A DNA stretch of 40,658 nt. Source: Pseudomonadota bacterium. GTDB taxonomy: Bacteria > Pseudomonadota > Gammaproteobacteria > Burkholderiales > Rhodocyclaceae. The first letter of the stretch is position 1. The number at the start of each line of letters is the position of its first letter. This document shows positions 9,305 through 17,089 of this stretch, piece by piece. Location: assembly GCA_018262195.1 (NCBI GenBank), contig JAGTRS010000034.1:1-40658 (forward strand). The letters are read 5' to 3'. Under the pieces are notes generated by a model, which had not been told where the DNA came from, searched no databases, and saw only the letters and a program-made list of their open reading frames with translations. A program made the translations under genes and the position numbers.

Positions 9305-9709
9305 CTAATCGATCGCCTTGACGCCGGAGAGCGCCAGCCAGCCACGGATGACCCGATAGCCGACCCACAGGCCAAGCAGGATGATCAGAATCCAGGCGAT
9401 GGGAATCCCGATGAGGGTGATGATCAGCAGGCCATAGACGATCAACCACAGGAAGGTGAACCAGAAGGTACGAATCTGCCAGCGGAAATGACTTTCCAGC
9501 CAGGTGCCATTGACCTCGCCCCGCTTCAGGTAATTCAGAAAAACCGCCAGCAGGGAAGGCAGGCCGAAAACGAAACCACCGGCCACCGTCGCCGCCGAGG
9601 TAACGCCAATCAGCACGGCAATGGCGTGCAGACCGTAGATGAAATGGGTGTATTGCACCAGCGAAAGGCGCACGCCCTTGAGGTCATCGACGGGAACGGG
9701 ATCCTGCAT
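9305..9709 (-). CDS. Small DUF4870-like membrane protein
   Basis: A 134-residue protein with three predicted helices (about 23-45, 81-100 and 104-122). The layout, with a cytosolic loop containing a YLKRGEV stretch and an HFRWQIRTFW segment before the second helix, matches the DUF4870-type small membrane proteins widespread in proteobacteria. Function unknown. It follows the GNAT gene by 3 bases and ends the ubiA operon. Confidence 0.7.
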   Translation of the reverse strand: MQDPVPVDDLKGVRLSLVQYTHFIYGLHAIAVLIGVTSAATVAGGFVFGLPSLLAVFLNYLKRGEVNGTWLESHFRWQIRTFWFTFLWLIVYGLLIITLIGIPIAWILIILLGLWVGYRVIRGWLALSGVKAID

Positions 9710-9712
9710 GGA

Positions 9713-10204
9713 TTAATCCTCCGGGAGGTGTTTCTGCATCAGCAAGGCGTGGCCGGCTGCCGGGTCGAGCATGTAGGGAACGAATCCGGCCTGCTGATAG
9801 GAAGCCATTGCTCGCGTATTGTTGGACAGTACTTCCAATGTCAGTTTGCAGCAACCGAACTGGCGGGCACGTTGTTCGGCCCATTGCAGCAGTGCCTGGC
9901 CAATCCCTTGGCCGCGCACTTCGGCTCGCACCACGATGTCGTGAACGTTAAGCAGGGGCCGTGCAGCGAAGGTCGAGAAACCGGCGAAGCAGTCAATCAG
10001 GCCGACTGCCCTGCCATCAAGCCAGGCCAGCGCGCCATGAAAACCGGGCACTTCGCGAATGGTGTGTACCAGATTGAGCTTGGCGTAGTCAGACAGTCCC
10101 TCGCCGCCACCCATCGGGTCGCTGGCGTAGTGGTCGAGCAGGTCCAGCCAGAGCGCTGCCTGCGCTGGATCGTGAAGATCGACAGCGGCGACTGTCAGGC
10201 TCAC
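9713..10204 (-). CDS. GNAT family N-acetyltransferase
   Basis: About 163 residues. The acetyl-CoA binding motif (RGQGIGQAL) follows the beta strand HDIVVRAEV near the middle of the protein, and the C-terminal [14 protein letters not shown] segment is typical of GNAT enzymes. The substrate is not predictable. Two GTG starts are possible: 10222 (overlapping ubiD by 22 bases) and 10204, which gives a 4-base GTGA overlap with the ubiD stop like the other junctions of this operon; I chose the latter. It probably uses translational coupling to ubiD. Confidence 0.85.
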   Translation of the reverse strand: MSLTVAAVDLHDPAQAALWLDLLDHYASDPMGGGEGLSDYAKLNLVHTIREVPGFHGALAWLDGRAVGLIDCFAGFSTFAARPLLNVHDIVVRAEVRGQGIGQALLQWAEQRARQFGCCKLTLEVLSNNTRAMASYQQAGFVPYMLDPAAGHALLMQKHLPED

Positions 10205-11676
10205 AGGCCGAGGTCTTGCCACATTGAATCAACCTTCTGTTTTACGGTCGCATCCATGACAATCGGCCGCCCCCATTCGCGCGTCGTTTCGCCCGGCCAC
10301 TTGTTGGTCGCGTCGAGCCCCATCTTGGAGCCAAGGCCGGCGACCGGCGAAGCGAAATCGAGGTAGTCGATCGGCGTGTTGTCGACCAGCGTTGTATCGC
10401 GGGTGGCATCCATACGCGTCGTCATCGCCCAGACCACTTCCTTCCAGTCACGGATGTCGATGTCGTCATCAACGACAATGATGGTCTTGGTGTACATGAA
10501 CTGGCGCAGGAAGCTCCAGATGCCGAACATGATGCGCTTGGCGTGGCCGGGATACTGTTTCTTGATGCTGACGATGGCCATCCGGTACGAGCAGCCTTCC
10601 GGCGGCAGATAGAAATCGACGATTTCCGGATACTGCTTCTGCAACAGCGGCACGAACACCTCGTTGAGCGCGACGCCGAGTACGGCCGGCTCGTCGGGCG
10701 GTTTGCCGGTGTAGGTGCTGTGGTAGATCGGGTCGCGGCGCATGGTGATGCGCTCGATGGTGAAGACTGGGAACTCGGCCTGCTCGTTGTAATAGCCGGT
10801 GTGGTCGCCATACGGCCCTTCAAGCGCCATCTCGCCGGGATGGATCACCCCTTCGAGAACGATTTCAGCCGAAGCAGGCACTTGCAAACCAGAGTCAATA
10901 CATTGCGTCAGCTCGGTTTTTGCGCCGCGCAGCAGGCCGGCGAACTGGTATTCGGAAAGGCTGTCCGGCACCGGCGTCACGGCGCCGAGAATGGTCGCCG
11001 GATCGCAACCGAGCACGACCGCCACCGGGAACGGTTGCCCCGGATTGGCCAGTTGAAACTCGCGAAAATCCAGCGCTCCGCCGCGATGCGCCAGCCAGCG
11101 CATGATCACCTTATTCGGGCCGAGCACCTGCTGGCGGTAGATGCCGAGATTCTGCCGGTTCTTGTGCGGGCCTTTGGTGACGACCAGCCCCCAGGTGATC
11201 AGCGGCGCAATGTCGCCTGGCCAGCAATGCTGGATCGGCAGGCGGGACAGATCAACATCCTGGCCCTCCCAGACGATCTCCTGGCACGGCGCGTTCGACA
11301 CCTTCTTCGGTGCCATGTTGAGCACCTGCTTCAGGATCGGCAGCTTGTCCCAGGCGTCCTTCAGGCCCTTGGGTGGCTCCGGCTCCTTCAAATACGCCAG
11401 CAGCTTGCCGACTTCGCGCAGGGCCTGCACCGATTCCTCACCCATACCCAGCGCCACCCGCTTCGGCGTGCCGAACAGGTTGGCGAGGACCGGAATATCG
11501 TGGCGAGTGTGGCCAGAGCGCGGCTTTTCGAACAGGATGGCCGGTCCTTCGGCACGCAGTACCCGGTCGCAGATCTCGGTCATTTCAAGATGGGTATCGA
11601 CCTCGACGCCGATCCGCTTCAGTTCGCCAGTCTTTTCCAGTTGCGACATGAAGTCGCGCAGATCGTGATATTTCAT
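10201..11676 (-). CDS. ubiD: UbiD, prFMN-dependent 3-octaprenyl-4-hydroxybenzoate decarboxylase
   Basis: A 491-residue protein of the usual UbiD length (E. coli about 497). It shows the family's conserved blocks: [19 protein letters not shown] with the following HRGGALDF, and [12 protein letters not shown]. It removes the carboxyl group of the polyprenylated hydroxybenzoate in ubiquinone synthesis, using prenylated FMN made by UbiX (not in this window). Its ATG overlaps the cytochrome gene stop by 4 bases (ATGA). Sitting three genes after ubiA, it extends the quinone pathway set. Confidence 0.96.
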   Translation of the reverse strand: MKYHDLRDFMSQLEKTGELKRIGVEVDTHLEMTEICDRVLRAEGPAILFEKPRSGHTRHDIPVLANLFGTPKRVALGMGEESVQALREVGKLLAYLKEPEPPKGLKDAWDKLPILKQVLNMAPKKVSNAPCQEIVWEGQDVDLSRLPIQHCWPGDIAPLITWGLVVTKGPHKNRQNLGIYRQQVLGPNKVIMRWLAHRGGALDFREFQLANPGQPFPVAVVLGCDPATILGAVTPVPDSLSEYQFAGLLRGAKTELTQCIDSGLQVPASAEIVLEGVIHPGEMALEGPYGDHTGYYNEQAEFPVFTIERITMRRDPIYHSTYTGKPPDEPAVLGVALNEVFVPLLQKQYPEIVDFYLPPEGCSYRMAIVSIKKQYPGHAKRIMFGIWSFLRQFMYTKTIIVVDDDIDIRDWKEVVWAMTTRMDATRDTTLVDNTPIDYLDFASPVAGLGSKMGLDATNKWPGETTREWGRPIVMDATVKQKVDSMWQDLGL

Positions 11677-12095
11677 CGGGTGCGATACGAAAAGTGACAG
11701 CCGACACAGGCTGCAGTCAGGTTGGGCAGCAGGGCAATGGCCTTGTCGCGGTCACCGGTTTTGGCGACAGCAGCGAATTCGCTGACCGCCTTGTGGCCAT
11801 CCATCCCGATGCCGTGCATGGCCGGCGGCATGTGCGGGCCGGGCCGGGCATCAAATGGCTTGCTGCGGTGCTTGCCCATGGCTGACATGCCGAGCTTGGC
11901 CTCGGCTGCCTCCCCTGCTTCCTTGACCTTGCCTTCGGCCATCAGCGACAGCACTTCATTGACGGCAACCAGGTTGTCGAGCATTTCCTGGCGCAATGAC
12001 TCCTGAGCCGGTGCCGGCAGTTTGGCCAACTGGCGGGTGTCTTCTGCGAATACCGCGGTCGACATGAAAAGCAGGGCAATAATCAAAGCCTTCAT
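11673..12095 (-). CDS. Exported monoheme c-type cytochrome, class II (cytochrome c'-like)
   Basis: A 140-residue protein starting with a Sec signal peptide ([17 protein letters not shown]). A single heme motif, CVGCH, sits about 8 residues from the C-terminus, the position seen in four-helix class II cytochromes of the c' type. No second heme motif is present. The start is set by a strong GGAAGGAG Shine-Dalgarno; upstream in-frame sequence belongs to ubiA. Both junctions are ATGA overlaps: its ATG with the ubiA stop, its stop with the ubiD ATG. The role is unknown; a periplasmic redox partner or an NO/O2-binding protein is possible. Confidence 0.85.
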   Translation of the reverse strand: MKALIIALLFMSTAVFAEDTRQLAKLPAPAQESLRQEMLDNLVAVNEVLSLMAEGKVKEAGEAAEAKLGMSAMGKHRSKPFDARPGPHMPPAMHGIGMDGHKAVSEFAAVAKTGDRDKAIALLPNLTAACVGCHFSYRTR

Positions 12096-12982
12096 CCGAA
12101 GCTCCTTCCGGAAATCAGAAAATCGACGGCAATGCCAGCAAAAATCGCGGCGCCGACCCAGTTGTTGTGCAAAAAAGCCTTGAAGCACGGCATCCGCTCC
12201 CGACCACGAATCCAGGTGTAATGCACGCCCATGATGCCGGCCGCCACCACCAGTCCGGCGTAAAAGGCAGGGCCAAGATTCAGTGTGTAGCCGATCCAGC
12301 CGATGATGGCCAGCGTCGCGGCGTAGCAGAACATCACGGCGGCCACATCGAAACGGCCGAAGGTGATGGCCGAGGTCTTGATGCCGATTTTCAGGTCATC
12401 ATCCCGGTCGACCATGGCGTATTCGGTGTCGTAGGCCACAGCCCAGAAGACGTTGGCAAGCAGCAACCACCACGCCTCGGCCGGCACCCCGTCGATCAGG
12501 GCTGCGTAGGCCATCGGGATACCAAATCCAAAAGCGACGCCGAGATAAGCCTGAGGAATGGCCAGGAAACGCTTGGTGAAGGGATAGCTGGCGGCCAGAA
12601 AAAGGGCCGGCACCGACATCCAGATCACCAGCGTATTGCCCAGCAGCAGCACCAGGACAAACGAGCACAGCGAGAGGCCGGCAAAGAGTGCCAGCGCTTC
12701 CTTGGTCGTCACTTTCCCAGAAGTCAGCGGCCGCTCTTTCGTTCGCTCGACATGCTTGTCGAAGTCACGGTCAGCGTAATCGTTGATCACGCACCCGGCG
12801 GAACGCATCAGCACTGTGCCGAGCACGAAAATCCAGACGATGATCCAGTTCGGCCGCCCGAGCGACGATAGCCACAAGGCCCACAGCGTCGGCCAGAGCA
12901 GCAGCAGAATGCCGATCGGCTTGTCGAGCCGCATCAGCTTTTCGTAGAGGTCGAGTTTTTCTTTGAGCGCTGGCCAGTTCAT
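12092..12982 (-). CDS. ubiA: UbiA, 4-hydroxybenzoate polyprenyltransferase
   Basis: A 296-residue, eight- or nine-helix membrane prenyltransferase. It carries the two Asp-rich Mg-diphosphate motifs of the family: NDYADRDFD (about residues 67-75) and [13 protein letters not shown] (about 183-195). It attaches the polyprenyl chain to 4-hydroxybenzoate, the first membrane step of ubiquinone synthesis. It is the first gene of a five-gene operon (ubiA, cytochrome, ubiD, GNAT, small membrane protein) with stop/start overlaps at the first three junctions. The leader of 57 bases after the upstream gene shows no clear promoter. Confidence 0.97.
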   Translation of the reverse strand: MNWPALKEKLDLYEKLMRLDKPIGILLLLWPTLWALWLSSLGRPNWIIVWIFVLGTVLMRSAGCVINDYADRDFDKHVERTKERPLTSGKVTTKEALALFAGLSLCSFVLVLLLGNTLVIWMSVPALFLAASYPFTKRFLAIPQAYLGVAFGFGIPMAYAALIDGVPAEAWWLLLANVFWAVAYDTEYAMVDRDDDLKIGIKTSAITFGRFDVAAVMFCYAATLAIIGWIGYTLNLGPAFYAGLVVAAGIMGVHYTWIRGRERMPCFKAFLHNNWVGAAIFAGIAVDFLISGRSFG

Positions 12983-13039
12983 CTGATGATTTTACCTTGG
13001 CAGACACGGTGAACCGCAGAAAGGATTCCCGCCGGGAGC

Positions 13040-13801
13040 TCAGTCCTTATTGACCCGTGAAGCCTGCTGCCAGGCGACGACCGCCTGCCCGGAATGGGCC
13101 AGGATGGCCTGATAGCGCTCCTGCGGCAGGGCATGGCGCAGCGACGCGAACAACTGCTGCGTGCCCTCCTGGGCCTGCGCCGATTCCGGCACGACATCGG
13201 AGAGCAGGGCGATCTGGATATTGGCCAGCGCGTCAGCCAGCAAGCGCCAGCCCAGTTCCGGCATCTGCTGGTTCAGCGCCACCATCATGCTGCCCAGCGC
13301 CTGGACGATGGCCTCGATCTGCTCAGCCGTTTCACAGGCGGCCATCGCATGCCAGAGCGCCAGATGAATGCCGCGGCGCAAATCGACCTTGAAGTCGATG
13401 GCGTCCGATTCCACCACATCGATCTGCTCGAAATATTTCTGGAAAAGCGTGTCGTTGCGTGCATCCAGCCGGGTGCGCAAGCCGCCGATCAGCGCTGTCA
13501 GGGGGTGAATGGCATCGAGCTTGAACGCCTGGGTATACGCCAGGCCCCACTGGTCGAGACCGCTGATCAGCATGGCCAGGCGCAGCGCCCGCGCCTCGTC
13601 GCTGGCAGCGGCCTGGCACCAGTCGTAACAGTGCGCCGCCACCTCGCCCAACACACCGACATCCGGCGCCGCATCGGTCACCGCCGCCTGGCGGAAAACC
13701 CCGGCAAAGACATCCTGCGCCATCCGCGCGGCAAGGCGCTGGGTATCGGTATTGGCCAGCTTGGCGAGTTGGTCGACAGGGATTGGGTTGGCAGTGGTCA
13801 T
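13040..13801 (-). CDS. Hypothetical soluble helical protein
   Basis: A 253-residue protein that I do not recognise. It has no signal peptide, no membrane segment and no obvious catalytic motif. The sequence is rich in Ala, Leu and Gln and looks mainly alpha-helical, with an acidic C-terminal half. The ATG at 13801 is chosen because the in-frame extension to 13888 is Arg-rich and unlike the rest. It lies 100 bases downstream of the radical SAM cassette and 57 bases upstream of ubiA, on the same strand, so it may be a tail member of the cassette or a single gene. Confidence 0.6.
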   Translation of the reverse strand: MTTANPIPVDQLAKLANTDTQRLAARMAQDVFAGVFRQAAVTDAAPDVGVLGEVAAHCYDWCQAAASDEARALRLAMLISGLDQWGLAYTQAFKLDAIHPLTALIGGLRTRLDARNDTLFQKYFEQIDVVESDAIDFKVDLRRGIHLALWHAMAACETAEQIEAIVQALGSMMVALNQQMPELGWRLLADALANIQIALLSDVVPESAQAQEGTQQLFASLRHALPQERYQAILAHSGQAVVAWQQASRVNKD

Positions 13802-13901
13802 GGCGAATCGGAATATGGGAAATCGACATTTTAACGGGACACCACCGCGCCGAGCTCTAATGCTGCGGCCAATCGAATAGATGACCAAAAACGCAGTTCG
13901 T

Positions 13902-14249
13902 TCAGGAAGCGTTGCGCCTGAATGCCACGCGCAGCCCCTCGATCAGTGCGCCGAGCAGAAAGCCCGCAGCGAACGGTGTGCCGGTTAGCACGCCGATGAG
14001 CATCAGGTAGTTGGCGTAATCGCCGTGGTGGTTGCGCATATACGCAAAGCTCGACCAGGCGATGGCGCTACAGATCAGGCCGGCGATCAGGTAGAACAGG
14101 AACTTTCCCGCGCTCGGCTCCGGTCGCTCGCGGCGGCCTTTGACCTTGCGTTTGGCCATGACCGAATAGCCGACGACGAGCACGATAGCGACGAATTCAA
14201 CCAGCGGCTTGTACTCCTCGATGAGGTGGATCAGCACTTCAGTCCTCAT
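13902..14249 (-). CDS. Small two-helix membrane protein, last gene of the radical SAM cassette
   Basis: A 115-residue protein: an amphipathic N-terminus with a helix at about 16-32, a basic loop (AKRKVKGRRERPEP), a helix at about 48-68 and a Gly-rich hydrophobic segment at about 78-102, ending in a basic tail. No known domain recognised. The ATG at 14249 overlaps the radical SAM gene end by 11 bases; the upstream in-frame extension is a shadow of that gene. Its tight coupling suggests it anchors or assists the radical SAM enzyme at the membrane (inference). Confidence 0.65.
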   Translation of the reverse strand: MRTEVLIHLIEEYKPLVEFVAIVLVVGYSVMAKRKVKGRRERPEPSAGKFLFYLIAGLICSAIAWSSFAYMRNHHGDYANYLMLIGVLTGTPFAAGFLLGALIEGLRVAFRRNAS

Positions 14250-15699
14250 CGATCTTCGCCACGGCGCCCGGTACGGTGCGTCGCCACGTGATGGCTTGCT
14301 CGATTTCGGCCTGGATGGCTTGCGTGCGGGACAGGGCGTCGCCGCGGTAGAACAAGTTGAAGGCTTCGAACGGAATGAGCCGGCCATCGGGCTGGGCGAA
14401 ATGGACGCAGGATTTCTTGAGCGCCCGCAGGTCGAGGTTGGCGGCGTCCATGAACTGCACGATCAGCACCCGGAAAACGTTCTCGTAGCCGAGATCAGGC
14501 GCGTCAATGGTCGGCAGACAGCAGAGCAGTGCCGACAGGCAGTTGGCCTGCGATTCCGGCGAATGATTGGTCGAGAACAGTTTGAACACTGCATCTTTCA
14601 TGGCCGGATCGCGTTCGAACACAATGGTGTTGCGCGGTCCGGCGAGCAGTGCTTCCGGCCCCAGGTGGCGGGTCAGCGGCATGGTCTCGTCGCCCAGCTT
14701 GAGGGCGTAGCCCATGGCCAGCGTATCCGGGTTGCAGGGCACCGGCACGATGTCGTCGAGGGTGAACAAGCCGGACTGTTCGGCAATGCGTCGACGCACT
14801 TCGCTGACCGTCAGCCGATGGCGCTGCGACTCGAAGGCCAGGTTCCGCCCGACATCCGATACCGGCTGCAGGGTCACGCCACGCACGCAGCGGTAGCCGA
14901 GGCCATGCTGGATGACCTCGCCGATCTGGTCATCGTTAACACCGCGCTTGACGGTCATCACCAGCGTCGTCGACAAACCATGCGCCTCCAGATTGGCCAG
15001 CGCCCTGGCGTGGATGTCGGCAAGGTCCGCACCACGCAGTTGCTGCAGCACGTCGTCGTGGAGTGAATCGAATTGCAGGTAGATTTCGATGCCGGGCTTG
15101 TAGCTGGCAAGGCGGGCGACGAAATCCGGCTCGCGCGCCAGGCGCAGGCCATTGGTGTTGATCATCAGGTGGCGGATCGGCCGCGCCCTGGCGGCATCGA
15201 GGATGGCAAAGAATTCCGGATGCAGGGTCGGCTCGCCACCGGAGAGTTGCACAACGTCCGGCTCGCCCTCGTTGGCGACGATGGCGTCGAACATGGCCTC
15301 GATCTCGGCCAGCGTCCGATGGCGCTGGCGCTCGGGACCGGATTCGGCATAGCACACTGGGCAGCGCAGGTTGCAGTGTTCGGTCACCTCGACCACGGTC
15401 AGGCAGGAGTGCTGCATGTGGTCCGGACACAGGCCGCAGTCGTAGGGGCAGCCGTAGTGCATGGCGGTATTGAAGCGATCCGGCATTTCCGGCGCCTTGA
15501 CATAGACCTCGCGGCACAGGCGGTAATACTCGGCATCGTCGGCGATCAGGACGCGCTCGCTGCCGTGTGCCGGGCACCATTTGTCGAGATAGACGTCATC
15601 GCACTTGATGACGATCTTGGCCTCGACCTGGCGGAAGCAGGTCGAGCACACCGAGGCCGTGGTGTCGTAGAACAGCCAGGGGCGGTTCTTGCGGCTCAT
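14239..15699 (-). CDS. Cys-rich radical SAM enzyme resembling the Tes/MJ0619 group
   Basis: A 486-residue radical SAM protein. The SAM cluster motif is CNLRCPVC (Cys109, 113, 116), followed by the LSGGEPTLHPEF block. An N-terminal zinc-ribbon/rubredoxin-like part has Cys18, Cys21 and WCPAHG (Cys42). A second CxxxCxxC (CPYDCGLC, Cys84, 88, 91) with Cys99 sits just before the SAM motif, and further cysteines occur at about 384-392 and 430 (CVHF). The layout with CGLCPDH-x-QHSC leading straight into the SAM motif is what I recall for archaeal MJ0619 and tetraether synthase (Tes) proteins, which act on pterin or lipid substrates. The stop/start junction with the preceding small membrane protein is ATGA. 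Radical SAM membership is certain; the Tes-like placement is from memory of motif order, and the substrate is unknown. Confidence 0.82.
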   Translation of the reverse strand: MSRKNRPWLFYDTTASVCSTCFRQVEAKIVIKCDDVYLDKWCPAHGSERVLIADDAEYYRLCREVYVKAPEMPDRFNTAMHYGCPYDCGLCPDHMQHSCLTVVEVTEHCNLRCPVCYAESGPERQRHRTLAEIEAMFDAIVANEGEPDVVQLSGGEPTLHPEFFAILDAARARPIRHLMINTNGLRLAREPDFVARLASYKPGIEIYLQFDSLHDDVLQQLRGADLADIHARALANLEAHGLSTTLVMTVKRGVNDDQIGEVIQHGLGYRCVRGVTLQPVSDVGRNLAFESQRHRLTVSEVRRRIAEQSGLFTLDDIVPVPCNPDTLAMGYALKLGDETMPLTRHLGPEALLAGPRNTIVFERDPAMKDAVFKLFSTNHSPESQANCLSALLCCLPTIDAPDLGYENVFRVLIVQFMDAANLDLRALKKSCVHFAQPDGRLIPFEAFNLFYRGDALSRTQAIQAEIEQAITWRRTVPGAVAKIDED

Positions 15700-15932
15700 G
15701 GCTTGTCCGCTTCCGAGGTCTCGCCGGCCGACGGTTCGCGCCGCCAGTTGCGGAAGGTCGCCCAGACGATGGCAATGCCGGCGAGCAGCGACACAAGCCC
15801 GATCATGGCCATCCAGAGCATGTCAGACCCCGACGTACTGCCCAGTACCGTGCACAAACCGCCGGCGGCAATGGCCATCAGGCCGAAGCTGATCAGGATG
15901 ACCCGACCGAGCACCTTGAGAACCTGCATCAT
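15696..15932 (-). CDS. Small two-helix membrane protein of the radical SAM cassette
   Basis: A 78-residue protein with two hydrophobic helices (about residues 8-27 and 35-54) and a charged tail. Its ATG at 15932 overlaps the Lgt-like gene stop (ATGA) and its own stop overlaps the radical SAM ATG (ATGA). AAAGGA upstream is a fair Shine-Dalgarno. No domain recognised. It is too short to assign by similarity, but its position locked between two coupled genes argues that it is real. Confidence 0.7.
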   Translation of the reverse strand: MMQVLKVLGRVILISFGLMAIAAGGLCTVLGSTSGSDMLWMAMIGLVSLLAGIAIVWATFRNWRREPSAGETSEADKP

Positions 15933-16687
15933 GCGTTTTTCCTTTCCGGAAGGCCGGGTAGCGCCGCCCACAGGCGGACAGTGGCCGGCAAATAGACGAG
16001 CAATGCCGCCAGACAAACCCACTGGATGCCCGACAGACCCAGCGGATAAACATAGGGCACCGGCTTGATGCCATCGACCGCCAGTCGCCAGCTCAGGTAG
16101 GCGACCAGCATGAGCTTGAACTGGAGGCCCGGGCAGTCGGCCAGCCACTCGCGCCAGTGCGCCAGTGCCCAGGCGAGCACCCCGGCAAAGGCGATTTCAT
16201 AAAGCTGCGTCGGATGCCGATGAACGCCATCACCGAAATCGATGCCCCACGGCAAGTCGGTCGCCACGCCGAAGGTGCCATCTTCCAGCCCGGCCAAAAA
16301 GCAGCCAACGCGCCCGATGGCCAGCCCGAGCAGCACGGGCATGACGAAGGCGTCGCCGGTCGAGCGCGTGATGCCGGTCAGCTTCTTGGCGATCTCGACC
16401 CCGATCAGCCCGCCGAGCAGGCCGCCGACCATCGACTGGCCGCCGAAAAGCACGGTTGGCGTCTGCCAATATTGGATGAAGAGATGCGGCGTCTCGATCC
16501 AGAACACCGCCTTGTTGCCGATCGCCGCGCCGAAGATGCAACCGACGGCCACGGCAAATTCACCCGGTGCCAGAATGCCCGGCCCGCCAGCCCGGCGCTT
16601 GGCGAAACGGTACAGCGCGGCGCCGATGCCCAGCGCCGCCGCTTCGAAAAGGCCGTGGACGAGTGCTGCGTATTCGGCGGGAATCAT
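15929..16687 (-). CDS. Divergent prolipoprotein diacylglyceryl transferase (Lgt) family membrane protein
   Basis: A 252-residue, roughly seven-helix protein of the Lgt family. Family landmarks visible are GGQSMVGGLLGG (82-93), GRVGCFLAGLEDG (125-137), RHPTQLYE (157-164) and YLSWR (197-201). In canonical Lgt the first reads GGMSFHGG, with a His (His103 in E. coli) described as essential; here Val87 takes that place. The GRxGN Asn is Cys129. The Arg of GRxG, the HPxQLYE block and the Tyr/Arg pair are kept. This suggests a paralog that still handles diacylglyceryl lipid but not as the housekeeping Lgt. It is coupled by ATGA overlaps to small membrane proteins on both sides and is one gene from the radical SAM enzyme. 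Confidence 0.82.
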   Translation of the reverse strand: MIPAEYAALVHGLFEAAALGIGAALYRFAKRRAGGPGILAPGEFAVAVGCIFGAAIGNKAVFWIETPHLFIQYWQTPTVLFGGQSMVGGLLGGLIGVEIAKKLTGITRSTGDAFVMPVLLGLAIGRVGCFLAGLEDGTFGVATDLPWGIDFGDGVHRHPTQLYEIAFAGVLAWALAHWREWLADCPGLQFKLMLVAYLSWRLAVDGIKPVPYVYPLGLSGIQWVCLAALLVYLPATVRLWAALPGLPERKNA

Positions 16688-16977
16688 CGGGCGTTTTCGT
16701 CCGGAGTATCGGGGTTGGCGGCATCGTTCGCCCTGGCCGTCTTCTGCCGTGCCACCAGCTCGGCGTAATCAGCTGCTGCCTCGGCACGCGTCGTATCGAG
16801 CGCCTTGTTCGCACCCATGTACAAGGCCACGCCGACCAAGGCTACTACCGCGCCCCCGATGGTGATACCTGCATCCAGAATCACCATGCCGCACAAGCTG
16901 CCAAGGGTGCCGCCAACGACAATCAGGGAGCCGATGGTGAGCAGCAAGACCTTGAGCAGGGCAATCAGGAATTTCAT
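16684..16977 (-). CDS. Small membrane protein, first gene of the radical SAM cassette
   Basis: A 97-residue protein with two adjacent hydrophobic helices (about 1-28 and 32-50) and a soluble, Ala-rich, charged C-terminal tail (DTTRAEAAADYAELVARQK) likely to be helical in the cytoplasm. The ATG at 16977 has a GAGGG Shine-Dalgarno; the longer in-frame extension to 17187 has neither. The stop overlaps the Lgt-like ATG (ATGA). No domain recognised. As promoter-proximal gene it should set expression of the four genes after it. Confidence 0.7.
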   Translation of the reverse strand: MKFLIALLKVLLLTIGSLIVVGGTLGSLCGMVILDAGITIGGAVVALVGVALYMGANKALDTTRAEAAADYAELVARQKTARANDAANPDTPDENAR

Positions 16978-17051
16978 GAGGCTTCCCTCACGCACACCCC
17001 ATTGGCGAATGCACTGACTATCGCAATCATGAGAGCAAAGGCGGAGCCTGG

Positions 17052-17072
17052 GGGCAACCGGAAAATTTGCCC
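17052..17072. repeat. Inverted repeat GGGCAA-N9-TTGCCC upstream of the radical SAM cassette
   Basis: A perfect 6-base inverted repeat lies between the end of the LplT-PlsC gene (17090) and the cassette's first ATG (16977). There is no T run, so it is either a weak terminator for the upstream operon or an operator for the cassette. No convincing -10/-35 pair was found in the 112-base gap. Confidence 0.35.
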
Positions 17073-17089
17073 AAAGCCGAAAGCCGCAC

